Source of the DNA: Kryptolebias marmoratus
Lineage: Eukaryota; Chordata; Actinopteri; Cyprinodontiformes; Rivulidae
NCBI RefSeq assembly: GCF_001649575.2
Contig: NC_051435.1
Span: 10,507,596 to 10,571,595, forward strand
Reading direction: 5' to 3'
Length of the DNA: 64,000 nt
The notes below the pieces were generated by a model. That model saw nothing but the letters and a program-made list of their open reading frames with translations, was not told where the DNA came from and searched no databases. Positions within the stretch are counted from its first letter, which is position 1, and each line of letters starts with the position of its first letter. The translations under genes and the position numbers were made by a program. Shown one piece after another: positions 38,435-52,600 of the stretch.

Positions 38435-39152
38435 CTAAGAAAATAACAGTGGGAAAGAAAGAGGGACAGCACCTGCTGGGCACTAATGGATTATTTGCGT
38501 ATTTCACAAATTACTGCAGAAAGTAGAAGAGAAAAAACTAAAGATATTAGACTTATATTTTATTTAAATACAGTTATGGCCTTGAAGAAGGGAAAAATGA
38601 ACGTTGTCTCAAAAACTTGGAAGCCTTAGGGCTTTAAAAGGTTGAACTTGGAGTTTCAGCTCAGTTGGCCACTGTTTCAGAAATCGCCAATATTGAATAC
38701 CAATTTTTCAATTACTTACCAGCATCTTCTGGTTTGTATTTTGTGACAAATGTCTGTAAATTTTCTCCACTCATTACTGTAGATATCTATTCCTGCACAC
38801 TGCAGTCTGGGAAGAAACAAATGAAAGGAATTGTTGCATTTAGAAAATGCTTGAAAGAAAAGTTTAATAAACACATTTAAACTGCACAGGTAAATTACTC
38901 ATGGACCACAAGCCAAAACCACAACAAAAAAATGAGATTATTCTTGGAGGTTTTCTGACTTTGCAGAAAAACTTGTTCAACAAAGTATTAACGTCTAATA
39001 AACATATTGTTAATGAGGAGGCTCCCATTGAAGTACCCAGGAATTTGCAATTTAAACACTAGATTTGCTAATTGTCCAATTAATTGTCCAGCAAGAAATA
39101 ATATAATGTTTCCTAGTCAACACACACAAAAAGAAAGAAAAAAACGAACAAA

Positions 39153-39154
<2 letters not shown>

Positions 39155-39233
<79 letters not shown>
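39155..39233. repeat. Pure AC microsatellite, about 39 units
   Basis: An uninterrupted 79-base alternating purine-pyrimidine tract in the first ccdc148 intron, about 400 bases downstream of its probable start. Such tracts can adopt Z-DNA. Confidence 0.95.
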
Positions 39234-39237
<4 letters not shown>

Positions 39238-39623
39238 TATTTGCAGTCTAATAATAGCATCAAATTTATTTTACAATTAGACCTCTGGTTATGAAAACAC
39301 CAAATTTTTAAGTTTAGCTTACAGTCTTTAAGTATTTGTATATGTTGGACATAACAGTAAAGTAAAATTCCCGTTGAATGTTAAAGAAATATTAATAATT
39401 TTCTGCAAATACAACTGAAAATGGTTGCTTCTCCGGTGAAAATAATCAATATAACTGCGGCAGAACTTAGCCAAAAACAACCAGAAACATACAAAAACAC
39501 AACGATTAATGTTAAAAATAAATTCTAACAAAATGCCAGATTTTAGGCAGGTCTTACGGTGCTTTATAATACTCTAACTATTAATATTTAGTTGTTCTGT
39601 GAGTGAAAAGAAAGTTTACTTAC

Positions 39624-39708
39624 TGAACCACCTAGCTTACACCATGTTATCAACAGTGCATGCGTTTACAAAATTGGTAACCTCGGTAACTGCCATCTGT
39701 TCTCTCAT
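39624..39708 (-). other. ccdc148: Probable ccdc148 first exon (boundaries uncertain)
   Basis: Two donors are visible on the minus strand: TCA then GTAAGT (exon edge 39624), and ATG then GTGTAAG (edge 39643). The second would make the ATG at 39645-39643 the start, joined in phase to the exon at 38434, which is open over its full 72 codons. With the stronger first donor the ATG is followed by a stop after one codon (a minimal upstream ORF), and translation would begin at the internal Met at 38323. In-frame upstream ATGs at 39708 and 39696 exist but would place the X-box inside the coding sequence. Confidence 0.4.
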
Positions 39709-40400
39709 TGGTTAATTTGTCCGCACGTAGCTCCCTGGGAACGCCCCGATTCTGTACCGCGGCCAATCAGGAGTCCCCACTGGTTTCCCACATTCCCACT
39801 GACGTCATGCACGCTCGCTTTGCCTGGGACTGCTGGTAGATGCAGGGAAGGGGCTGTCTTCTTCCCTCGACTATGGATACGAGTTTCGTTCTTCGTGCAT
39901 GGAAGTAAGCGACTGGACTTTACAGATGAAGTTACACGTTCCCATGTAGATCCGAGCTGCAGCTCACCCGGCGCGACAACAGTCCTCTCAAGGTTTGTCA
40001 ATGTTTTCCGACGCCTCTTTTAACTGCAAGAACAGTTTTGGGCTTAAATGTTGCAAGAGGTGGAAGGGGGGGAGCATCTCCGCGCGAGGCAGGAGCAGCA
40101 GCAAGAAGGAGGAGGAGGAGAACTCAGAAAGTCTTGAATTCACCCTGAAAAGAAAGTGTTTGCGCTTGCGCGTCTCAAAAGACGAGCTTTTATTTTTAAA
40201 GCTGCTTCTTCGCAGCGGGGAAGAGTCTAATTCCAACGCTAATCTAAAGGGACGCTCACGCTCGTGCGAAAGCCGTTGCTGCGAAAACTTAGCTGGACGG
40301 CGTCAACGCAAAAAGAAAAAATATATATATATAAAAACTCAGTTAACTCTGTTTATGCCCTCGGAAACATGCTGGGGAAAGGTGAAGGCGAAGGCAGGTG
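39640..40400. promoter_or_regulatory. Bidirectional promoter region of ccdc148 and pkp4
   Basis: A GC- and CpG-rich block lies between divergent ccdc148 (minus) and pkp4 (plus). It contains an X-box at 39677-39690, inverted CCAAT (ATTGG) at about 39707 and CCAAT at about 39764, with no TATA box. Candidate pkp4 leader donors are GGAA-GTAAGC (exon end 39904), CAAG-GTTTGT (39992) and the strongest, CAG-GTGAGC (40397). The PKP4 start codon lies in a later exon, so everything here is expected to be untranslated leader. Confidence 0.55.
39677..39690 (-). promoter_or_regulatory. RFX X-box motif at the ccdc148 5' end
   Basis: GTAACC-TC-GGTAAC matches the vertebrate RFX consensus GTNRCC-N(0-3)-RGYAAC with a two-base spacer. 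It lies 32 bases upstream of the candidate first ATG at 39645. Confidence 0.55.
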
Positions 40401-41415
40401 AGCTTAGAGTGCGGGAATCTCTGGAATGCGACCTCGCCGAGAGGAGAGGCGGAGATCCGAACTCTGCCCCCGCAGGACCGACTCACCTTTTGCTCCCACG
40501 TTCACCCGCTGCGTTCAAACCACGCCATATTTAATTACCCTCATCTGCATTTCTTTCTTTTCTTTTACTCAGGGGCATTTTGTATTCATCTTTTTTAAAT
40601 AACAACCGTGATTCTGCAGTGTGCTGAAAGCCTGATCTTTGTTGCTGCAATGACCTCCAAGAAAAAGTCTTATTACTTGATGACCTAATGCGTGCAAGGG
40701 GTATTATTCCCCCTAACTGGATAATTGTCTCAAATTATTAAGATTACGTTCTTAGACGAGGCACGAATAAACTGTTATGTTCTCGATTTTTATTAATTGT
40801 TTGCACACCACTGGAATTAATGATTCATATGTTTTTGAATATTTCTGCAACTATTACAGTCAGCCCATGCCATAAATTGTTCTCCTTGCATGCACACTTA
40901 GTGAACAGAGTAATAAGAGCTACAGTGTTTAATGGGCTTTATTAACATTAAGTGCACAATATGGGTATAATAAAGCTGCTCATTGCAATGTCATGAAGAT
41001 AAAAACATGAATTAGGAAACACTATCTGCACGTTTTTCTTCTGTCAATGCTTAATGTGTGGTTGAATGAAAAATGTGCAAGCAAAATATGTGAATGGCTG
41101 CCACCTGCTTTTATGTCTGACAGTTTTGGTGTACTGGTACATGTTTATGCCCAGATTTGTTGAGTAAAGTATGCAGATATGTAGGTTTTTAAAATAATCT
41201 AAAAGGACCTGAAACGGGGGTGAATTTCATCAGTTTTGCTGGAAAATGTTATCAACAAGGGCGCGCCATAAAATGCCTATCTTCAAATATTTCAGACTTG
41301 CGTAATCTTATGTCCGCCTTACTCTTATATTTCCAGCTAAACGTTGCCTCCTTGATTCTATGCCTGTTTGAGTCCACCTTGTTTGTTTACCTGCACAGGC
41401 TACAGCCAGCCTAAT

Positions 41416-41874
41416 GGCGCGTTCCGTTGACATCGGAACGCCTAACTGGGAAGTCGAAGTGACGTAATTTACCACTTTGCCGCGTTTCAGTTGTCCCGCT
41501 CGGCGAAAGTCGGAAACAAGTTGGACGTCAGCAGCAAAGCCTTTATTTCATTCGCAGTTTCTGAATATGAAATCGTACTAAACAGATATGCTCTCCACTC
41601 GTGGAACATGTTTTAACACTTGCTGTATACACATTAAAAAGTACTAGTTGTACGAGTGATTAAATGTGGGAATAAAAACAACCTAAAGAACGAATATTAG
41701 CAGTAAAAGTAAAAGAGTTTGCTTACTAAAGTTGTGAGTAGCAGCCATCTTGATATCCTAGTAGGAGTAGATCCCACTTTCTGAGTGGGAAGTCCCACTT
41801 GAGGGGGCGTTCCAGTTTAAACTTACAAGTAGGAACTCGGAAATTTCCATTTCCCAGCACTGCTGAAACGCACC
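41416..41874. mobile_element. hAT-like MITE, about 460 bp
   Basis: The ends GGCGCGTTCCGTTG (left) and GGTGCGTTTCAGCAG (reverse of the right end) are imperfect terminal inverted repeats, and the interior near both ends repeats TCGGAA, GTCCCACTT and AGTTCC-type words. There is no ORF. It resembles hAT-type MITEs common in fish, from memory. An exact 8-bp target duplication is not seen. It sits in the long first intron of pkp4. Confidence 0.5.
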
Positions 41875-43575
41875 ATAATGTAGGTCAGTCACGGGACTCA
41901 AACTTCCACGTGGTCTTTGGTAGATCCTGCTGAGGGCTTTGTTTACATTAGATGCATACCCACATTTCAGAACTGCATATCAATATATTTGGAAAACTAC
42001 TGGAATAAACGTTTTCAAACTGCACCATTTGACATAGTCCAGGATAACCTTTTTATGTTATATTTTATAGTTTAAAATGAGTACCTTTAAAAGTAATAGT
42101 AGCATTAAAAAAACACACACACACACAAGTCAGAAGAAAGAGACTTTATTTTTAAAAATGCACCAGGTTCACTTTAAATTATAAAAAGAAATACAAGGAG
42201 ATGGTGGTAATGCAAATATGACATTTATGTTAGTTCTAACAAGCAGTTTTTTTCTTGAAAATGAAGTTTATTCTCAGTATAATGGAAAAGTAAATGCTGC
42301 CCTATATAACTGCAGTGAGTCCATTGTGTCCAAGCACATACAAATGATCTCGTTCCACTCTTACATAAAGTATGACTAGCTGAATTATATTTATTTGTTA
42401 CAGCTGGTGTACAATATAAAATATTTGATTTGCTATGCACCATAATGAACATGTCTAATGCAACACAAAAGCCGTTGCTAAGTCCTCAACTGTTCCTGAA
42501 ATCCCACTCTGGGAAATGCCTTTTCTAATGGGAATGAATTACTTGCTGTTTAAACAGAAAGACTGAAGGAGCATTCAATTATTTTCATAATGGACATTCA
42601 GTGAAAGTTTCACGACAATTTCCAAATTATTTCTTGCCGCTATTGTTTGACCTCTTTGCATAATAATTTAAATTGTTCAATTTGCATAAAAGCAGTCAAA
42701 TAGAAATGTAATTTTACATTTCCATTACTGCGACACTTTTTTTTTTTTTTTTTTACAATTTCAGGTTCAACTGGTGCTTTTTCAGTCACGTGATTTTGGC
42801 GACTTAAAGGCACCCAAACATATATTTCAAGGCACCTCACTTGTAATAGTTTACCCATTTTTAAACAGTCTCTATTTGCATCAGTGTGGAGTTATTTGTG
42901 AAACCAATAATCACAGCATTAATTTAAGTGCATTATCCTCTTTAGACCAAACTAAAAATAAGAAAACTCACAAATGTACAAATCTTAAACATCATAAATG
43001 TTAATAAAACATCACGATGGATGTTTGAGTGGACTAAATTTGTTGAATTTAGGAAGGCATAGTTGTATTCTGCATATTTGCCCTTTTGATGTTTTGTTTC
43101 TAAAGCCTTAAAGGCATAGAAGAGAATAATTTTATTTATCTTTCATTGTTTAATGCCAATAATGCTCCCTAAAGTGTTTGTGTATTGTTAAATTATGTTT
43201 ATGCTAACGGAACAGAAAAGACAGTTACATTTAAATGCATTTATTTTATGGTTGTGGAAGCCATAATTAAACACTGTTAGACAGGTTATCTGCTTGCATT
43301 TCTGCTGTGACCACAGTGTAAGGTCATTTTATTTTTTGGCCTATCAACACTGGAAGTTCATATTGCACGGTGATTGTCTCGGTCCTCTTCTTTCTTTCTG
43401 GGTCTCACTCACACACACAGATTTTCACACATGTACAAATACTCAGGGAGTTACACCCCTCGTGATTCTTATGGCTGCCTTCAACACACATGGCCTCACA
43501 GCTGAGAACTATCAAGGGCGGCTCTGAGACTACAGCACGATTCTGGTTTGAAGAGTCGCACTTTTCCTTTCTCAC

Positions 43576-43597
43576 TGTGTGTGTGTGTGTGTGTGTT
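43576..43597. repeat. GT microsatellite
   Basis: About 11 TG units in pkp4 intron 1. Confidence 0.85.
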
Positions 43598-46500
43598 TGC
43601 TTGCATTTTTAGCCATTTCTGCTTCTACTCCGAGCAGCAAAACTTTGTTTGGCGCACCGAGGGAAATATTTTTTTTAGCAGGGCAGGGGTATTTCTGGCC
43701 TGTTTGATTTCTGTCGAAATTGTCATCCGGCTTGTCGTTCGTCACAATTGCCGTATAAAAGTGTGATATATTTAAACTACTTAGTGCTACTACTAGTTGA
43801 TGTTTGGGGAAATAATGCATTTATTAAAAAGAGAAAAAGATTCCTGCGCTGCAGTAGACACATCCATACCAAAGGTCGTTTGTGGGATTGTTTGACCCAG
43901 ACTTCATGGTGAGTTCTTTTTAATGAGTACTGACAAGAGTTGAATGGCTTGGTTCTCTTTGGCAGGCCTATACTCCTTTTGCCTTTTCACCCCCTCATTC
44001 TGGCTCAGCAACAAGGCATAATCCTTTACCCCCACGTTGCGTGTCAGATTTGCTTTTTCTGCTTCGATCAAAAGGTAACCCCCCCCTCAACTCCCGATTC
44101 CTCACCAATTTTAGGAAAGGGAAAGTATTTCCAGTCTCCGCCTCGTAGCCTGAATGCCTGGAAACAGAATTGTTTACTTTTCTATCTGCGCTTGAATGTA
44201 TTTAAATAATGTGCTGAAGTGTCAACCTCTTTTTTCCCCAGCTAGTCTATAGAAGGTCAGCATCTGTTGTGTAACTCACTCGTGTGGTTTTAAAGCTTTC
44301 ATGTAAAGTCAGTCATCATTTTGTTTTATTTACTCTGGTACTAGTGACATAAATGCTTTTATAAATCCATATAAATACATATAGAAATGTAGAGTTTAGA
44401 CTTAAAAGCAACAGACATGAGTGACTTTGTTTCTACTGCAGTGGCAGGACATATACAGTAGTAGAAAGTGGTATATTGACGGATATCTGTTCAAAACTGT
44501 GACATTTGAAAGCTACGTATCTATCTCTCCACCCAGAAGTCATGTCATCTTCTTTGTGGGGTAATGGTGATTGCAGTACAGTAGTTGCAGTCGCAGTCAA
44601 CCATAATAAACACTTTTTCATCATTTGACATGCAAATTATTTTGTCACAATTTCCAGCAGGCACTTTTTTTTTTGTCCATTCCCCAATATGGTTTGGACT
44701 GAAAGAGTTCATCTTTCCTTTCCGTCTTGTCTTCCTGGAGTACAAACCACACATTGTAAAATGGGGGGGATTTCCAGAGTGAAATTGCTATATCCATCTT
44801 ACATCATTTAAAAACATTCTTTTCTAAGTGCTAAAGATGTGTAGTGGAGATTTAGCACAAGAGGGGGGAAAGCAAAAGTGTTTGTAAAAGTTTACTCTCG
44901 TTACTAATGGCTGTGTATATAAGAAAAGGCTAAATTAAATTCATTCATATGGCACATTCAAGCCTGCTCTGAGCTTGTGTGGATAAGTCATGACATGTGT
45001 GGCTTCTGGCTAATTGTTGATCTAACTGGATATGCAAGTAGAAAGAGTCCCAGATATTGTGCTCTGGTTGGGTTCCAGATAGCTAAAGATAATACAGAGC
45101 ACAAAGCATGTCAGCACTTTTAAGAGATTATCGGCAACAATAGAGTTTTGTCCAATAAAAGGGGACTCCATTGACCTGACATGCTGAGTCTGTACGGCGG
45201 GCCCTCCATCAATGTACATGTGGACAGCACCAGTCGAAGGACTGAGTTTCTCCTCTGTTGTTTGCTTTACATGCAGCTTGCTGGTGGAGTCGTCCTGCCA
45301 GCTAATTGCTTAAACAATCCCATCTATCCAAGCCTATCTGGCTGCAGAATTACCTCAGCTGGATACATAATCCCTTGTTGAATATTTCAGTTGTACTCAC
45401 ATTATCACTTCAGGCAAAAGCTATCTTTTTACTCGTGTTAAAAGGATGGGTGGTGTAAAAGTCCATCCCAGTGAAGTAAATGGACAGCATTTATAGAGCA
45501 GTTTTCTAATCTTGATGACCACACAAATCGCTTTTGGACTCGCCAGATTAATGTATTCACACACAGATTTATGCAGCCCTCCTTAGGTTACAAAGTAAAT
45601 GTTGTCAGTGAGTGCATAGCAAATAAACATTTTTACAAATACTTCTTGCTAAAATCAATGCACCATTACATAATTTTACAGTAGTACTTGGTATTAAATA
45701 TTTCTATCTTTTTTTTAATTTGGAGTAGCAGAGTTTAGAGAAAACAAAGAGTCTAATAGCTGTTTGTTTGTGGACAACATTATAGAGAAAATCTGCAAAC
45801 TTGTTCTTTATGACTGCAAGTCAGTAGGGTTTTTTTTTTTTTTAGTTTTGGAAAATCACTCCAAAAGTTAGCTAGGTTTCTCCTTTTAATTTGTCAGGGA
45901 CTGGATGTAATTTGATTTTAGCACAGAAAATCCTAGTCTTTTTGTGTGATCAGGTGTCATTCCAAATTGCTGGGCAGGTGCACTGCTGTTTTGTTTTTTG
46001 TTGTTTTTTTTTGGTCAGAGCCTAAAGACGTCTTCCATTGCTGGTCTAGTGACCACAAGGCTTGGTGCTAATTATCCAGACTACAGCTGAAATCCAAACC
46101 ATCTGCAGGATTTGTCTGCCTCACCTGTTTGCATAACAGACTCACTTCTTAAATGTCGAGGCATTTGGAAGACTGCAGCAAAGTTAAATTACCTCGGCAA
46201 AGTGAAGTTGTTGACTTTGGGAATGAACAAATGAATACAGTTCAAACATGTGGCATTTAAAAACATCATTTTATAGATTCCCAAGCTTTTGCTATGGATT
46301 TAGGAGACAGCTGTAGGCTGCATTCTATGAAAACTAGTATGTTTTTATAAGCTGATAGTGGCGACATAAATGAGGAAAACTAAACCTGTCAACTGCAAGT
46401 AGTTGTATTTTTTTGTTGCATATCACATGGTTTGTAGGTCTACTTTAAGACATATGTTAGAATAACTTTACAGAAGTTAAGGTGACTCAGCTATTGAGGA

Positions 46501-47312
46501 CATTTTTGCCCACTTGCCTTCGAATTGCCTAAGAAATTGTTGATGTTTGCCAAATTTGAAATCACCTAACCTGTTAGTGCTTGTTTTCGTCCCAGCAGGA
46601 ACTGTTTTTCTGGCATCTGAAGTGCACTCCCCTCTGTGTGCTTCAGTAACCCTGAACAATGCCAAACCCTTTTTATTTCCGGACGGACATTCATTCCCAG
46701 GTGCTCACACAGCATTGGAGATTTTCTGTTCTTGCACAAATAAGACCAAAAATGCTAAAAAGATTTTAAAAATACATTTCTCTCAGAAAAGCACAGCATT
46801 TGTTGCTACTGAAACAATAAAAACCTTGAATGTAAGAAATACTGTTGAATATCATTTATTAAACTCATACTGGTCACCTTTTATTTAATCAAAGTTGATT
46901 TTTTTTTGAGAATTAAAAAAAACATGCTGCAAGACTCAAAAGTCATTTAATCCTTAGCATGTATTTTATTTTATGGAAAGAAGCATTTTTCTTCTCAATG
47001 TAATTATTTTAGATTATCCATACAAAATTATTTAACCAAAACACTACATATCCTTTTTTATACAACGACTTTACATTTGATGATAAAAAGCTTTTCTGTT
47101 CAGCTTTGTAACTCACAGAGATTATTTTTATTAAACTGATCAATTTAAAACATTTTAGCTATCCAGTAAAATATAAATCCACCTGGACTTTTCTACTTAA
47201 AATGCCACCTGGCACTGGTTGGCAGATCTGACATTTACTTAAGTAACTTCATTTATTCTGTCTCTCCGGATCATGTTTTATGCATGCTGGGTGGCTAAGT
47301 CAATATATGTTC

Positions 47313-47340
47313 TATTATTATTATTATTATTATTATTATT
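47313..47340. repeat. ATT microsatellite
   Basis: About nine ATT units in pkp4 intron 1. Confidence 0.85.
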
Positions 47341-50300
47341 TTACCTCAGTTAATTAGTTTCTCAAATTACAGCAGAATAATCTTTTTGTCTGGCACATTT
47401 AACTATAAGGTATCATTGACCATATGCCCCTCGCCCCCACTTACAATTTTCTCTCTTAAACACATTTTGCACCATTTTTGGTCAGTAATTCACAAGCACT
47501 CTTTGGTTAAAGGTGTTAGCAACAAATTAGAATTTTAAAAGGTTACAGTTCAACTTACAGTTGTAGGGCCTAATGTGATTTTTACAGATTTTGTTTTATG
47601 ATGTAACTTTATATTTTCGCCTGAAAAAAAGTCCTATTATTTGGTGGATTAATAAAATTTCAACAATTCAATAGTCAAATATCCCACCAAAAACTAATTA
47701 ATATTAACACATCTTACCAATAAGACAGTTAAAAGTGTTTCTGTTCAACAGAAGATTCAATACTTTATTCAGGTGCTTATAAATCCTCCTGTAAGTCATT
47801 TAGAAATATAAAAAACAAACTTGTCTTTTTTTGTTTTTTAAACAAAGTACCTCACACGTGTGTTTCAGGTGGGAGCAAAGATAGAGTTCCTCCTTTGGTT
47901 TAATTTGTTTCAAAAAGTGCTTGAGATATAGACTTCAAACATAGAGCTGTACTAGAATATTAGGAAAACATGCTGTAGTAATATTAGTGCTAAATATAGC
48001 AATATACCCACATTACAATGTTCACAAGACTTCATGTGTCAGATATGGACATTTAAAGAAGGTGGTGTCCATTTTTAATGTCCAGTTCTATGATCCCATC
48101 TGTGTTTTCCGCATGGTAGAAATCATAGGGCCCTAGAGTTTAGACCAAGATTCAAATGCATGTTTGCTAAAAAAAAAAAAAGAAGTTAGGCTGTTCGGAT
48201 ATGTTCAGCTCGTGTAGTAAAATTAGCTAAATTGTCCCTCGTTGCAAAAAGTTATTTATGAAACACGCGACACTCAGATGCAGCGATCTGAGGTCAGGGT
48301 TTTTGCTTGGAAAGTTTCAAGGATGCATCTGCTTGATTAGAAGTAAAAGCATGAACATCTGCAGAAGAATACATAATTAGATTTTCTGTCTTCTGCCTTT
48401 GAGGTGAAATAACTGTGATTTCAGGCCCATTTACAAGTGCAGTGCTAATCAGAAAAGGCAACTCATTTCTATTTCTGCTTCAGTTATCAAGCATCATATT
48501 CAAAGAACACTGCATTAACGCAAATGGAGGAAAATGGATACAGAAGGGCCAACATGAGCGTATATTGTTCATTTTTATTATAATGTGAAAACAATGCAGT
48601 CACAACTTTTCCTGCAATAGGACTGTAATGGTCTGTGTTAATGAAACATCTGCATACTTTACTAGTCTTTACTGGTGATCTGACTTGATTCACAGGGCCT
48701 TTCATTCACTCCATTGTTCTGTTGTAAAGTTTCTGTGTGTAGTTATCACAGCTTCATGTATATTTGATTGGACAGCAGTATGTTGTTCCATGTTCTCCTG
48801 CTCATCCACTCTGATGCTTTTAAGGCACTGAGTTGGCAGTGCCAATGTAAATTAGTCTCTCAGAAAGTACAACCTCAGACCTATGCTTCCTTCTTCATTG
48901 TTTTATTTTTTTATTCAATGCACTGCACATCAATCAGCAACACCTAGTGCGTAATTGTTAGTCAGATGGTTCAACCAGTTCAACAATGACGCATTAAATG
49001 CTAGCATAAGATATTTGCATAGCTGTCCCCTTTTTTAACCTTGTTCACTGACATATTCCAGAAACAGAAGTTTCTGTTTGCTTATTTTTCCAAGTTGACC
49101 AAAAGTTGACCAACTTCATATCACTCCACAAAAGAATTCTGTCTCAGTCTTGACAATTTGTTATAATTGGGCCATTATTCTCATTATAGCAAACAACAAT
49201 ATAGTTGTACAGGTGTAGGGCTTAGAGGTCAACTAGAAAACAAAATCTACCATTTCTGTACTGCTGGCTGATTTTGTAGAAAACATGTTTTTTTGGGGGG
49301 GTAGCAATATTTCTAAATTACCTAAATTGTTGTATTAGATTTTCATAGCTTATTCTGTACATAATAAATCCTAAATTCTAGCAGAATATTCAGTCTGTTT
49401 TTTGTTTATGTCAGAAGAAAAGCAACAGTGATTGTTGTTGGGTTTGCATTCACCTGAAATATGAGCGATAACTGTAGGAAAGCATGTTATTGTTTTATAT
49501 GGTTAGAAATAAAAGAAAATCGATTCAATTAGCAATATTTTTTCTTTTAGATTTTGTTTTCATTTAACAATGTTGTTAAATCCAATGCTTTTTATAATTA
49601 CTTAAAGTAAAAAAAACAAAGATCTTGTTCCTAATTTTTTTCTGCCCCAGTATAGTTTCTTACTGTATTCAGCATTAATGTAAAGTGCTGAGTGAGGCGA
49701 TCTATTCATCTCAGACACCTTTCATTGTTAAAGCCAGGCTGCTGCCAGGAGCAGAACATTTGTTAATGCTCATTTTTCTATTCAGCCCATGCCGCTTTGT
49801 ATGGTCCTGATATTTCTAAATCTACATCATTAAATTTGAAAACCATCTGGTATCAGAGGGCTATCAAATCAGTCCCTCTTAGCAGAAAATGTTTGACACG
49901 GCAAAATGGAGTGCATAGGTTCAATAAAACATTTAACACTTCTTTACTGAACTGTTAAATGAGGTTAAATAATGAACAACCCTAATCATAATCACATTTT
50001 AAGTGACATTGGTCTTCTAGCACTTCTGTTACCCAAGGAATTAGTCATGTAACTGACTTATCTTAATGCACGTAATATAAATCTTACTATCATTCTTTCT
50101 TGGGAGCCATTAATACAAAGCACTTGCTTTGTTTGCATTTGTAATTGTATGCAGGAATGCATTAGGGTCGTAAATGTATTTGTCTAACAATGCGTGACAG
50201 GTTGAAGCATGTCTGTCTTACACAGTCTCTTATCCTGTTGAAATGATTTGCATGCAATCAGAATAGTTTACGTCCCGTTCTGTCACAACATATTACTGTG

Positions 50301-52219
50301 GGTGCCATGTTGGAAACAGCTGATGAGGTTTCAGTCGAGCCTCTCTGCTCCCCATTAGTTGACCTACTGTTGTGAGGAAATGATTTTTGGAGGTGAATCA
50401 TCTCTGTTGGAATTTGCTCACATAAAGATATACTGCTGCGCAATGCAAACACAGATTGTTTGGTAGTTGCACTCATCTTTCCAACGTCCTCGTTGAGCAA
50501 ACATATTTTGCAAGATTAAACGCCGCTCAGAGCACATTATAGTGTGTGCTACGCTGTAGTATGATTGTGTTTCCTGCCTTTTATCAGGGGCAGGCCCTGC
50601 CCTGTGGACACACGCTCACATAGACCTCAGGTTGTTACAACATCCGTGGAGTGAGGTTCAACGTGTGACGCAAGCATGGGTGCAGCTTCCGAATGATTCC
50701 CTTTTCCTGTCCTCTTCATTGATCTGTGGAGAAGATGCAGCAGGACTGTTGTTGTCATTCTACGTATGTCTCACATTGTTTAATCCTAAATCAACAGAAT
50801 GACAGGTATGTGTCCGTATAAAAGTGACTACACAATTCTCTTAGACTCGCTCGGGGTAATCATTGATGGAGTGATTGTGAGTATAAGTGAGACTGTTTCT
50901 AGGAGGCAGCCTTTTGCTTTTGGGTGTGCCAATATAGGCAACACATTTTCAGCTATTGAGAACAGCAGAATGTCATACTTCTCATTTTTGTGTTCTGATG
51001 CTGCCAAGTCTACCATCTGGGTTACATTAAGATGTTATCTTTCTCCTGAAAGGAATTTGTGTTTTTATTGCTTATCAGTCATAATAATGTATAGTTTATC
51101 ATCTAAACGCTTTACTTTTTCAGGATATCGAACCTATATGATAAGAAGTGCTCAGCACAGAATTGCAGAAATTGTGTGACTTGCCTGAAAGCATAATGCT
51201 ACTGTTTTAAAAGTTTGGGGGTTTTGTGCTGATGAGCTGTTTTTGTATTTTTGTCTCCATATATAGTGGTTGCAGCAGGTAAATTATATGAGACCAAAAT
51301 AGTTAGTCTTAGCAGAAAAGTCAATAGATTGGTTTGAAAGAAATATATGATTAGTCTCTTGGGAAGCTGTTGTAGCTACTAACAGATTAGTAATGGGGGC
51401 ATTATTTTTCAACACAATGCATTTGAAGGCACATAATGCTGCTTACTCACTCTGAATTATTTAACAATCAGTCTCTCTTAAAAAATGTCTGATTATTCTG
51501 ATTGTTTTAGAGATCCTTACAGTTTAGGGGCTGGATACTTTGTGGCTTAAATAGTTGAAAAGTTTGATACACTCATAAATGAGGTAACTACAGTCTGATT
51601 GCCAACAGTATTTTAAGGCAGGAATCGACTAATCTGTCTGGAGAAAAAAACGCAAATCATTAAAATTTACAACCAGCTGTGCTAAATGTCACCAATTTAG
51701 TGTCACTCATTTTCCTTTAGACAAATCTTCCTTGCAGTAAATTATGTGCCTAATGTGTTTAACTTTTAGGACAGTGTCTGAAATTGACAGCAGTTTGTTG
51801 ATTCCAGAAGAAAAGTATTTAATATAATAAATGAGATGCTTTCAACTAATAAGATTTATATGGTATTTGTTTTTTAAAATAAGGGTTTTACAGGAAACAT
51901 AAAATGTGGTTAAAGTAATATATTATCAGTCATCCACAGTATGTTCTTACCCAGTTTCCAGTTTTAGTTCTAATGCATATTTAGGTAGAATAGCAATGTC
52001 TAACAATCTAAGTCCAATCATTAGAGAATTTTAGATTAAACAAGACCTGTCAGTTGGCTGCCTCCTTTTGTTCTCTCCATATATGTTGTGGACTTTATGG
52101 ACACACCTTAGTAGGACCACTCAAAGGTAATCGGTCTTGTTCCAAAGTGTGAACAGTATTGGTTCTTCTGTAGGTCTAGGGTCACAGTAAAACTCAGATA
52201 CATGGAGCCTTGTTTGGCA

Positions 52220-52600
52220 GATATTACGAATCAGCATATTAGCCCAAAAACCTCACACCAACTGTAAAGCACGGTGGTGGAGTGCTGATGTGGCAGTCTT
52301 GCTTTGCAGCATCAGGACCTGGACATCGTGCGGTCACTTTCTTTACCAAAAGATTTCTAGAGTTAGAAAAAGGCATCGGTCAGAAAACTGAACTTTGACC
52401 AAAATCGGGACATGCAACAGGTCAATGACCTCAAGCAAAGCAGCAAATCTACAACTGGAAGGCTGGAAAAAAAGAAAAATAAGCAAAGTGTAGCAATGGC
52501 TATTCAAAGTTCAGGCCTGACTGAAATCCTGTGGCTACAACTGCAATGAACTGTGTACAAATAAATCTTCACAAAACCTTAATGAACTGAAGACGATTGC
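52220..52600 (+). mobile_element. Tc1/mariner-like transposase remnant
   Basis: The plus strand reads VKHGGG near 52265 and then CFAASGPG near 52300-52325, the Tc1-type transposase core around the second catalytic Asp. Farther on are reminders of the VDQNRDMQQ and QSSGLTEILW-type end. Frameshifts and a roughly 40-base low-similarity gap make it dead. Confidence 0.6.

Noticed and set aside
39007..39294. Open frame with a long HT dipeptide run
   Set aside because: Translation of the AC microsatellite.
39995..40534. Open frame of 179 codons in the GC-rich region near 40 kb
   Set aside because: Composition is basic and low-complexity (KEEEE, KKKKYIYIK), it crosses strong splice donors, and the known pkp4 start lies in a later exon. 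It is best read as promoter and untranslated leader.
50799..51179. Open frame of 126 codons on the plus strand
   Set aside because: No recognisable family, no promoter or splice context, AT-rich intron setting. Length alone is not convincing.
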